Source: Lutibacter sp. (GTDB lineage Bacteria > Bacteroidota > Bacteroidia > Flavobacteriales > Flavobacteriaceae). From it: DNA of 6,617 bases. The notes under the pieces were generated by a model, which worked only from the letters and a program-made list of their open reading frames with translations, searched no databases and was not told where the DNA came from. The position numbers and the translations under genes are program-made. Positions 1 to 4,865 of this stretch are shown one piece after another. Numbering within the stretch: the first letter of the stretch is position 1; each line of letters opens with the position of its first letter. Location: the NCBI GenBank assembly GCA_002733285.1, contig NVVE01000023.1, positions 1-6,617 of the forward strand, given 5' to 3'.

Positions 1-172
1 TTTGGTACAAAACCTTCATTCCTTTAATCTCATAACCCAAATCTTGAAGTTTATACGCAAGGTCTGCATGGAACATTATGTATTTTGATTTGTCCCTAAA
101 ATCACTTACAACTATCACCATATACGAGTCATTTTTTAAGACACGAATACATTTTTCAAATATTTTTTGTAA
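1..172 (-). pseudogene. Fragment of a site-specific DNA methyltransferase (C-terminal half), 5'-truncated and cut by the window edge
   Basis: Read on the minus strand from 172, this frame stays open to the window edge and gives 57 residues: LQKIFEKCIRVLKNDSYM, then VIVVSDFRDKSKYIMFHADL, then AYKLQDLGYEIKGMKVLYQ. The pattern 'F-x-E/K-x-x-R-V-L-K-x-x-x-Y-M-V-I-V-V-x-D', a polar turn, 'FHADL', then 'LG(Y/F)-x-x-K-G' is what I know from the later part of N4-cytosine/N6-adenine DNA methyltransferases, where a beta strand after 'RVLK' is followed by a helix and the next strand. The first in-frame ATG is only at 121, inside this conserved block, and the SAM-binding and catalytic (D/N/S)PP(Y/F) motifs are absent. 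The 5' part of the gene is therefore missing, with a comEC fragment in its place. A phage, integrative-element or restriction-modification origin is possible. Family assignment is by eye from 57 residues. Confidence 0.55.
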
Positions 173-687
173 TTAAAACCATAAGGATTTAAGGGTCCCT
201 TAAAAGTAAGAAAGGGTGTTTTAACCACTAAATTATCACCTACTTGTAGGGGTGTTTCTATACTATCTTTTTGAATGTTAACGAGTATTTTTCCAACTGT
301 TTTTTTGTTATTTAACTGTGTTACGACTGCTTCATATTTAGTGTAATATGCTGTTGGTTTTAGTATTTTTTGTATTTCAATGAATCCAGAGATTGTTTTG
401 TTTGTTGTAAATTCTGAGTAGTTTGAATAATGCTGTTGTCTGTTTAATTGATTCTTATATATTATACTACTTATTCCTAGAAAAAAGGAAATCAAAAAAA
501 CCAGTACTGAAAATGAAGGATTAAATTGGCTGTTTTCACGAACAAACAATAGTAATAATACAAGCGTTAGAAAAATAAAAATTAATAGAAGGTGAGTCGG
601 TTGAAAATCGATATACTTTCCAGAAAGTATACCAATTATTAAAAAAAAAGTAAGTTGTACAGGTACAAACTTTAAAAATTGTTTCAT
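136..687 (-). CDS. comEC: Truncated ComEC/Rec2 DNA-uptake channel protein, N-terminal domain only
   Basis: The 183 residues match the N-terminal part of ComEC/Rec2, the inner-membrane channel that takes single-stranded DNA into the cytoplasm during natural transformation. Three membrane segments are visible at about residues 8-24, 31-49 and 58-77. A soluble beta-rich region follows at about 97-160 (DUF4131, OB-fold-like), then the conserved segment NPYGFNYKKYL at 167-177. In intact proteins this leads into the multi-helix competence domain and, in many members, a metallo-beta-lactamase-like domain, giving some 650-700 residues in Bacteroidota. Here the frame stops six residues after that segment, and the bases beyond read as a methyltransferase in another frame. 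The product would lack the channel and cannot be a working ComEC. The gene follows the AlkD-like gene by 25 bases on the same strand. The ComEC N-terminal identity is fairly sure; whether the truncation is real is not. Confidence 0.8.
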   Translation of the reverse strand: MKQFLKFVPVQLTFFLIIGILSGKYIDFQPTHLLLIFIFLTLVLLLLFVRENSQFNPSFSVLVFLISFFLGISSIIYKNQLNRQQHYSNYSEFTTNKTISGFIEIQKILKPTAYYTKYEAVVTQLNNKKTVGKILVNIQKDSIETPLQVGDNLVVKTPFLTFKGPLNPYGFNYKKYLKNVFVS

Positions 688-712
688 AGCTTGATAAAGC
701 TACAAAAAATAG

Positions 713-1390
713 TTAATTAAATTTTTGCTTTATTCTGTTTGAAGTTAAATGTTTTATAACGTCAATTGCTTCACAAGAATTATCGCCATAATCCACTTCA
801 ATTTTTCCAATTTCACGGGCTATAATAATACATGTTAAATTCAACTCTTTTGAACGTTGTCCAATTCCAAAAAGAGCATTGTTCATTGCATCTTTAACAT
901 AGTTTTCTTCCTGTTGAATTTGAGTTTTAATACTTCCTAAAATTGGATAAAAATAAGAATCACTAATGTTGGTATCTCTCGCCAAATAATAAAGTACTTC
1001 AAATCCACAACGTCTTTTAATGTTGTTTTCGTCTGCTCTCCACTGTTCAGCTTTTTCTTTTGCAAATGAGACCTTTGAAAATAAAATTTGAACCCACACA
1101 TGGGTGAGCATTCCCATATGAATTTCATTTACCATTGTATTAATTTGAAGTGAGTCAATTTTTTTAGGTTCTTCGATTAAAATTGCGATTATTTTAACAT
1201 CGTAATTTGGCACAATCCATAGTTTTTGAGCCAGCACATGATCTTTCCCAAATTGCTTCGCTATTTTTTTTAGCTGAGTTAAGCCAATACCATAACTAGT
1301 CAAATTAGCATACCCTAATTTGTTCCAGTTATCTATTCCTCGTTTATTTTTATGGTCTTCAAGAATTTTTAAAATAGCATCTTTTTTCAT
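713..1390 (-). CDS. AlkD-like HEAT-repeat protein (DNA alkylation repair family)
   Basis: This 225-residue, all-helical protein belongs by eye to the DNA alkylation repair family (PF08713, COG4912), whose AlkD member is a HEAT-repeat glycosylase that removes bulky or cationic alkylpurines. Family-like signatures are DVKIIAI at 64-70 (usual E-x-R-x-x-A), KRRCGF at 125-130 and YVKDAMNNALFGIGQRS at 164-180 (usual W-V-R-E-A-x-x-x-A-L-x-x-I-G). DYGDNSCEA at 200-208 corresponds to the common 'V-D-x-G-x-T-x-C-x-x-P' ending. The segment THVWVQILFSKV at 96-107 stands where AlkD has its W-x-x-x-D motif; a Trp is present but I see no Asp four residues later. An Arg pair at 126-127 could stand in for the DNA-contacting Arg. 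Glycosylase activity is therefore doubtful, and a binding role is possible. The start at 1390 gives full family length. It is divergent from the DUF302-like gene and probably co-transcribed with comEC, 25 bases downstream. Confidence 0.75.
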   Translation of the reverse strand: MKKDAILKILEDHKNKRGIDNWNKLGYANLTSYGIGLTQLKKIAKQFGKDHVLAQKLWIVPNYDVKIIAILIEEPKKIDSLQINTMVNEIHMGMLTHVWVQILFSKVSFAKEKAEQWRADENNIKRRCGFEVLYYLARDTNISDSYFYPILGSIKTQIQQEENYVKDAMNNALFGIGQRSKELNLTCIIIAREIGKIEVDYGDNSCEAIDVIKHLTSNRIKQKFN

Positions 1391-1407
1391 GTTTAAATCT
1401 ATTTTTT

Positions 1408-1415
1408 AAAATGTA
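1408..1415 (-). promoter_or_regulatory. Candidate -7 promoter element of the AlkD-like gene
   Basis: On the minus strand TACATTTT differs from the Bacteroidota -7 consensus TAnnTTTG only at the last base. It ends 17 bases before the ATG at 1390, similar to the candidate boxes of the two neighbouring transcription units. No TTG is seen at the -33 position. It overlaps the left part of the 1412-1427 palindrome. Confidence 0.3.
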
Positions 1416-1427
1416 ACAACTGTTACA
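1412..1427. promoter_or_regulatory. Perfect 7-bp-arm palindrome, candidate operator
   Basis: TGTAACAACTGTTACA has two perfect 7-base arms (TGTAACA/TGTTACA) around a 2-base centre. It lies in the 105-base gap between two divergent genes. The 16-bp layout TGTAA-N6-TTACA has the same geometry as CRP-type sites (TGTGA-N6-TCACA), so a CRP/FNR-family regulator is one option; TetR- or MerR-type dimers are others. It overlaps the candidate -7 box of the AlkD-like gene, a repressor-like position. Its centre lies about 60 bases upstream of the expected transcription start of the DUF302-like gene, where class I activators sit. The palindrome is certain; the function is inferred. Confidence 0.45.
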
Positions 1428-1465
1428 GAATGACTAATGTCATAAATGAACTATTCAATATAAGA

Positions 1466-1473
1466 TAATTTTG
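1466..1473 (+). promoter_or_regulatory. -7 promoter element (TAATTTTG) of the DUF302-like gene
   Basis: TAATTTTG fits the Bacteroidota consensus TAnnTTTG exactly and lies 22 bases before the ATG at 1496, implying a leader of about 15 bases. No TTG is present 19-21 bases upstream, so the -33 element is weak or absent, which would suit an activated promoter. Confidence 0.45.
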
Positions 1474-1495
1474 ACTAATTATTAAATTTTAAATT

Positions 1496-2383
1496 ATGAA
1501 AAAACTAATTTTTAGTAGCATAACAATTTTTACTGTAGTATTTAATTCAATTGCTCAAGACCTTGCACCTTATATTAAAATTGGAGAAAGTAGCAAGACA
1601 ATTCAACAAATATCCGATAACGTTATGAAGGCGTTGATAGATAATTCCTTTTCAGTGCTAGGCTCGTATAATCCTTCAGAGAAAAACACACTAAAAGTGA
1701 TTGCCTTTACAAGAGAGGATTTAAAAAATACCGTTATTAAAGTAACTGATCGAGGTGCGCTTGCAGCAATTTTTAAAGTTGGTCTAGAGCAAAAAGGAGG
1801 GAAAGTAATTATATCATATACAAACCCTGAGTATATTTTAAGGGCATATTTAGGAGATAATTACAATACCTTTAAAGGTACTTTTGAAAAGTTTAGTGAG
1901 GATTTAAAAGCTTCTTTTTCTACTATAGGGAATGATTTTGTGCCCTTTGGAGGAACAATCAAAGCTAATAAGTTGAAGAAATATCATTACAAAATAATGA
2001 TGCCTTATTTTAGTGACCCAATTACATTAAAAGAATTTTCATCATTTGAAGAAGGATTAAAAGCAATAGAAAATAATTTAAAAGCAAAAAAAGGACAGAC
2101 CATTGAAGTTTATAAAATAATTTATAAAGAAGCTCATGTTGCTGTGTTTGGTATTGGTTTACAAAGTAAAGAAGATGGTGAATCCAGTTTTTTACCGAAA
2201 ATTGGTGAAGCTCATGTCGCGGCACTGCCTTATGAGATAATTTTACAAGGTAACAAAGCTACCATGCTTCACGGAAAATATAGAATAGCATTACATTGGC
2301 CTGAATTAACAATGGGAACTTTTATGAAAATTATGAGCACTCCTGGGGATATTGAAGAGACACTTGAGGAGCTTTGCAATTAA
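1496..2383 (+). CDS. Exported protein with two DUF302-like regions, function unknown
   Basis: The protein has 295 residues. Residues 1-21 form a typical signal peptide: MKK, a hydrophobic stretch, then an alanine-glutamine cleavage context at about 20-21 with no lipobox Cys. The mature protein therefore probably lies in the periplasm. Two halves resemble the DUF302 fold. Residues about 30-122 carry a helix, NSFSVLGSYNP at 50-60, and GGKVIISYTNPEYILRAY at 101-118, close to the usual DUF302 ending 'g-k-v-x-v-x-Y-x-x-P-x-x-l'. Residues about 165-285 repeat the pattern with ALPYEIIL (243-250) and GKYRIALHWPELTMGTFMKI (260-279). DUF302 has no established general function, so none is claimed. The gene stands alone on the plus strand, convergent with lpxB and divergent from the AlkD-like gene, with its own promoter and terminator. 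Its start is supported by the signal peptide. It could instead be a lineage-specific secreted family only distantly like DUF302. Confidence 0.7.
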   Translation: MKKLIFSSITIFTVVFNSIAQDLAPYIKIGESSKTIQQISDNVMKALIDNSFSVLGSYNPSEKNTLKVIAFTREDLKNTVIKVTDRGALAAIFKVGLEQKGGKVIISYTNPEYILRAYLGDNYNTFKGTFEKFSEDLKASFSTIGNDFVPFGGTIKANKLKKYHYKIMMPYFSDPITLKEFSSFEEGLKAIENNLKAKKGQTIEVYKIIYKEAHVAVFGIGLQSKEDGESSFLPKIGEAHVAALPYEIILQGNKATMLHGKYRIALHWPELTMGTFMKIMSTPGDIEETLEELCN

Positions 2384-2390
2384 AAAGATT

Positions 2391-2424
2391 AGAACTCTGA
2401 AGCATTTGTTTGTTTCAGAGTTTT
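2391..2424 (+). terminator. Intrinsic terminator of the DUF302-like gene, at the convergent end with lpxB
   Basis: AACTCTGAA (2393-2401) and TTCAGAGTT (2414-2422) form a perfect 9-bp stem with a 12-base loop, extendable by a G-T and an A-T pair to 2391-2424. A T-rich tail (TTTTATTTTA) follows on the plus strand, 7 bases after the stop codon at 2381-2383. On the minus strand the same stem lies directly after the lpxB stop codon, but the T-run there (TTTTT, opposite 2384-2388) starts a few bases beyond the stem. It is probably strong rightward and weaker leftward. Confidence 0.75.
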
Positions 2425-3526
2425 ATTTTACGATTAGTGCTGCTACCCTTTTTGAAGCGCCATTTCCTCCTAATTTTTTTTCTAAATCAAAGTAATTCAA
2501 GAACATCAATCGGCGCAGGTTCTCATCTAATATTTTATGAAGCTCTTGTTCTAATTTTTTTTCATTAAAATCATGCTGAATCAGTTCTTTAACTACTTCC
2601 TTATCCATAATTAAATTAACCAATGAAATAAATTTTAAATCAACCAAACGTTTTCCTATTTGGTATGATAACCAGCTTGTTTTGTAACAAACTATTTCTG
2701 GAACTTTAAACAATGCTGTTTCCAGAGTTGCAGTTCCTGAAGTAACTATAGCTGCATATGAGATAGACAATAAATCGTGGGTTCTGTTACTTATAAACGT
2801 TACATTTTCTTGTTGTATAAACTGTTTATAAAATTCAAAATCTTGACTTGGAGCGCCTGCTATTACAAATTGATAATCTTTAAACTTATCAGCCATTTTT
2901 AGCATGATAGAAAGCATTTTTTTTATTTCTTGCTTTCTGCTTCCTGGAAGCAAGGCGATAATTGGTTTCTCAGATAGTTGATGTTCATTTTTAAAAATAG
3001 TTTCATCAACTTGTACCTTATCTGAAATAGCATCAATTAAAGGATGACCCACAAAATGAACGGGAAAATTATGCTTATGTTCATAAAAATCTTTTTCAAA
3101 AGGTAATATCACATACATTTCATCTACATCACGTTTAATTTTATGAATGCGATTTTCTTTCCAAGCCCATATTTGTGGTGATATATAGTAATGAACTTGA
3201 ATTCCACGTTTTTTAGCAAATTCCGCAATTCGCATATTAAAACCGGGATAATCTATTAGAATTAAAATAGTTGGTTTAAAGTTTAAGATATCTTTTTTAC
3301 AGTAATTTATATTTTTAAAGATGGTGCTGATATTCATTAAAACCTCAGCAAATCCCATAAAAGCCAATTCACGGTAATGTATTACCATGGTGCCACCTAC
3401 CTCTTGCATTAAATCACCTCCCCAAAATCTGATGTCAGCCTTTTGATCTTTTTCTAATAGGGCTTTCATTAAATTAGAACCATGCAAATCACCAGAAGCT
3501 TCGCCTGAAATAATATAGTACTTCAT
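2423..3526 (-). CDS. lpxB: Lipid-A-disaccharide synthase LpxB
   Basis: This GT19-family glycosyltransferase joins UDP-2,3-diacylglucosamine and lipid X into the beta-1',6-linked lipid A disaccharide 1-phosphate, releasing UDP, at the cytoplasmic face of the inner membrane. The 367 residues are full length for the family. Visible signatures are ISGEASGDLHGSNL at 6-19 and IDYPGFN at 91-97, whose Asp92 corresponds to the essential Asp98 of the Haemophilus enzyme. Further ones are YYISPQIWAWKENR at 113-126, FVGHPL at 158-163, LLPGSRKQE at 192-200 (Arg197 matching Arg201), SGTATLETAL at 263-272 for the nucleotide-binding end, and NLIMDKEVVKELIQ at 304-317. It is the last gene of the surE operon, starting 9 bases after the small membrane-protein gene. 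The ATG at 3526 gives the canonical N-terminus MKYYIISGEASGD. It indicates a lipopolysaccharide- or lipooligosaccharide-bearing outer membrane. Confidence 0.96.
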   Translation of the reverse strand: MKYYIISGEASGDLHGSNLMKALLEKDQKADIRFWGGDLMQEVGGTMVIHYRELAFMGFAEVLMNISTIFKNINYCKKDILNFKPTILILIDYPGFNMRIAEFAKKRGIQVHYYISPQIWAWKENRIHKIKRDVDEMYVILPFEKDFYEHKHNFPVHFVGHPLIDAISDKVQVDETIFKNEHQLSEKPIIALLPGSRKQEIKKMLSIMLKMADKFKDYQFVIAGAPSQDFEFYKQFIQQENVTFISNRTHDLLSISYAAIVTSGTATLETALFKVPEIVCYKTSWLSYQIGKRLVDLKFISLVNLIMDKEVVKELIQHDFNEKKLEQELHKILDENLRRLMFLNYFDLEKKLGGNGASKRVAALIVK

Positions 3527-3535
3527 TTTATATAT

Positions 3536-3820
3536 TTAGGTAGAAAATAATGTTAAAAATAGTACTATTAGTGCTATTAAAAAAGTTTCAAACAAAACAC
3601 CTCTAGCTCTATAAATTTGTTTCTTTTTTAGAAAAACAAAAAAAACAAAAAAGTTAGCTATTGCACCCAAAATAAGTACTCTTCCTTCTAAGTTTCCTTC
3701 TTTAATTAATGCTAAACTTTTATAAAAATCGTACTTAGAAAAGTATTCAATAAAAATATAGCACCCAAAAGAGGTTGCAATTAGTGCGACTATAAATCCT
3801 ATGAGCATTTCTTTTTTCAA
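3536..3820 (-). CDS. Small three-helix membrane protein, function unknown
   Basis: The protein has 94 residues and I do not recognise it as a named family. It has three hydrophobic segments at about 7-25, 47-64 and 75-93. They are separated by a polar stretch (EYFSKYDFYKSLALIKEGN, 25-43) and a basic loop (KKKQIYRARG, 65-74). By the positive-inside rule, with KK also at residues 2-3, the K/R-rich loop probably faces the cytoplasm. It starts 19 bases after the surE stop codon and ends 9 bases before lpxB, so it is almost certainly translated from the same mRNA. From general memory of flavobacterial gene order, a small hypothetical gene between surE and lpxB is common. A supporting role in the inner membrane near lipid A synthesis is possible but unproven. 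No catalytic motif or conserved Cys pair is visible. Confidence 0.8.
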   Translation of the reverse strand: MKKEMLIGFIVALIATSFGCYIFIEYFSKYDFYKSLALIKEGNLEGRVLILGAIANFFVFFVFLKKKQIYRARGVLFETFLIALIVLFLTLFST

Positions 3821-3839
3821 ATGATAAAATTCTTTTAAA

Positions 3840-4604
3840 TTATAAATTCCAATTATTCAACTTTTGAATAAAATGATGTGCTGTTAAATCGAATTGAACA
3901 GGTACAACAGATATGTAGTTGTTCGCTAATGCCCATTCATCAGTATCTTCACCTTTATCCATATTTACGAATTTTCCTGTAAGCCAATAATAGACTCTTC
4001 CTTGCGGATTAATACGTTTATCAAATTCTTCAACCCAATTAGCGCGAGCCTGTCTGCATACTTTAAATCCTTTGAAAGACTTACTCTTTGGAAAGTTTAC
4101 ATTTAAAACAACACCATCGGGTAATCCATTTTCCAACACATTAATTGCAATTTTTTTTATGTGCTTTTTTAATGGTTCAAAATCGGCATTCCATGCATAA
4201 TCTAGTAGTGAAAATCCAATAGCAGGAATTCCTTCTACACCAGCTTCAACTGCGGCACTCATAGTCCCAGAATAAATTACATTAATAGATGAATTTGAAC
4301 CATGGTTAATACCCGAAACACATAAATCTGGCTTTCTATCTAAAATTTCACTCACTGCAAACTTAACGCAGTCTGCCGGTGTTCCAGAAGATTTGAACTC
4401 ACGTTGTGGTCCCTCATCAATTTTTATTTCATTACAATACAAAGTTTCGTCTATTGTAACAGCATGTCCCATGCCACTTTGGGGTCCATCCGGAGCAACA
4501 ACAACTACGTCGCCAATTTCATTCATCACCGAAATTAACGATCTTATTCCGGGAGCAGTTATCCCATCGTCATTTATTACTAAAATTAAAGGTTTTGTAA
4601 CCAT
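3840..4604 (-). CDS. surE: 5'/3'-nucleotidase SurE
   Basis: SurE is a divalent-metal-dependent phosphatase that dephosphorylates nucleoside 5'- and 3'-monophosphates in the cytoplasm; some members also cleave short polyphosphate. The 254 residues match the usual 245-265. The metal ligands known from the family are visible: Asp12 and Asp13 in INDDGITAPGI (10-20), Ser43 in APDGPQSGMGHAVT (37-50), and Asn100 in VSGINHGSN (96-104). Other signatures are GTPADCV at 74-80, YSGTMSAAVEAGVEGIPAIG at 111-130 and LNVNFP at 167-172. The C-terminal part carries the 'D-x-x-A-L-x-x-x-Y-I-S-V-V-P' stretch (222-235) typical of the dimer-swapping tail. The ATG at 4604 places the NDDG motif at residue 11, as expected. 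It is the first gene of the operon with the small membrane protein and lpxB, and is divergent from the protease gene. Confidence 0.96.
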   Translation of the reverse strand: MVTKPLILVINDDGITAPGIRSLISVMNEIGDVVVVAPDGPQSGMGHAVTIDETLYCNEIKIDEGPQREFKSSGTPADCVKFAVSEILDRKPDLCVSGINHGSNSSINVIYSGTMSAAVEAGVEGIPAIGFSLLDYAWNADFEPLKKHIKKIAINVLENGLPDGVVLNVNFPKSKSFKGFKVCRQARANWVEEFDKRINPQGRVYYWLTGKFVNMDKGEDTDEWALANNYISVVPVQFDLTAHHFIQKLNNWNL

Positions 4605-4623
4605 TATTTATCAAATTGAACAA

Positions 4624-4631
4624 CAAAGCTA
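4624..4631 (-). promoter_or_regulatory. -7 promoter element (TAGCTTTG) of the surE operon
   Basis: On the minus strand TAGCTTTG fits the Bacteroidota consensus TAnnTTTG exactly. It ends 19 bases before the surE ATG, implying a leader of about 13 bases. The -33 position has no TTG, only a T-rich stretch (TTTCT). Confidence 0.5.
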
Positions 4632-4716
4632 CTCTATTTTAATTGGTTTTAGAAATAAAATTTTAACATTTCGTAAAGAGAAATAATCTTTAAATTTTTA
4701 TATCATTGTAGCAACA

Positions 4717-4749
4717 ATTTCATATTAGATCTAAAATTTAGTATGAAAT
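4717..4749 (+). repeat. 14-bp imperfect inverted repeat, stem-loop with G-U pairs in plus-strand RNA
   Basis: ATTTCATATTAGAT (4717-4730) pairs with ATTTAGTATGAAAT (4736-4749) around the 5-base loop CTAAA. The outer 8 bp are perfect. The two non-Watson-Crick positions (4725/4741 and 4728/4738) are U-G and G-U in a plus-strand transcript but A-C in a minus-strand one. It is the first of three adjacent inverted repeats between surE and the protease gene. Confidence 0.5.
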
Positions 4750-4750
4750 A

Positions 4751-4783
4751 TTTTTTATAGTTTATTGTATAAACTATAAAAAA
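4751..4783. repeat. Perfect 15-bp inverted repeat
   Basis: TTTTTTATAGTTTAT (4751-4765) and ATAAACTATAAAAAA (4769-4783) are perfect complements with a 3-base centre TGT. The T-run lies at the 5' side of the stem and the A-run at the 3' side on either strand, so no U-tract follows the stem and this is not a standard intrinsic terminator. It could be a DNA-binding site, a cruciform-prone element or part of a leader RNA. Confidence 0.6.
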
Positions 4784-4802
4784 AAGTTAAATTAGAAACC
4801 AA

Positions 4803-4827
4803 ACTAAAATAATGGCACTATTTTAGT
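4803..4827. repeat. Perfect 9-bp inverted repeat upstream of the protease gene
   Basis: ACTAAAATA (4803-4811) and TATTTTAGT (4819-4827) are perfect complements with a 7-base loop ATGGCAC. The element ends 38 bases before the protease start codon, where a promoter, operator or leader structure would be expected. No exact TAnnTTTG was found near it; the closest is TAAAATTG at 4849-4856, which would leave almost no leader. Confidence 0.5.
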
Positions 4828-4865
4828 GAGCAACAAACTACATAACTATAAAATTGATTAGACCG

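Noticed and set aside
136..172. A programmed frameshift fusing ComEC to the downstream frame
   Set aside because: The downstream frame resembles a cytoplasmic methyltransferase, not the ComEC competence domain, so restoring the frame would not rebuild either protein.
687..702. Small hairpin TAGCTT-GATA-AAGCTA between the AlkD-like gene and comEC
   Set aside because: The arms are only 6 bp and the run of T on the minus strand lies before the stem, so it is not a terminator; it includes a base of the comEC start codon and may be chance.
937..1128. Minus-strand open frame of 63 codons
   Set aside because: It lies wholly inside the AlkD-like gene in another frame and resembles no known protein; a shadow frame.
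2022..2225. Minus-strand open frame of 67 codons, rich in Leu
   Set aside because: It is antisense to the DUF302-like gene. The Leu richness is the complement of Lys/Asn-rich coding sequence, not a membrane protein signal.
4393..4686. Plus-strand open frame of 97 codons at the 5' end of surE and beyond
   Set aside because: Most of it lies antisense to the strongly conserved surE N-terminus. The protein has no recognisable domain and no promoter box precedes it.
4751..4783. Bidirectional terminator
   Set aside because: No U-tract follows the stem on either strand, and both neighbouring genes are transcribed away from it.
4849..4856. TAAAATTG as the promoter box of the protease gene
   Set aside because: It has one mismatch to TAnnTTTG, no -33 partner, and leaves only 9 bases before the ATG, which would make the mRNA almost leaderless.
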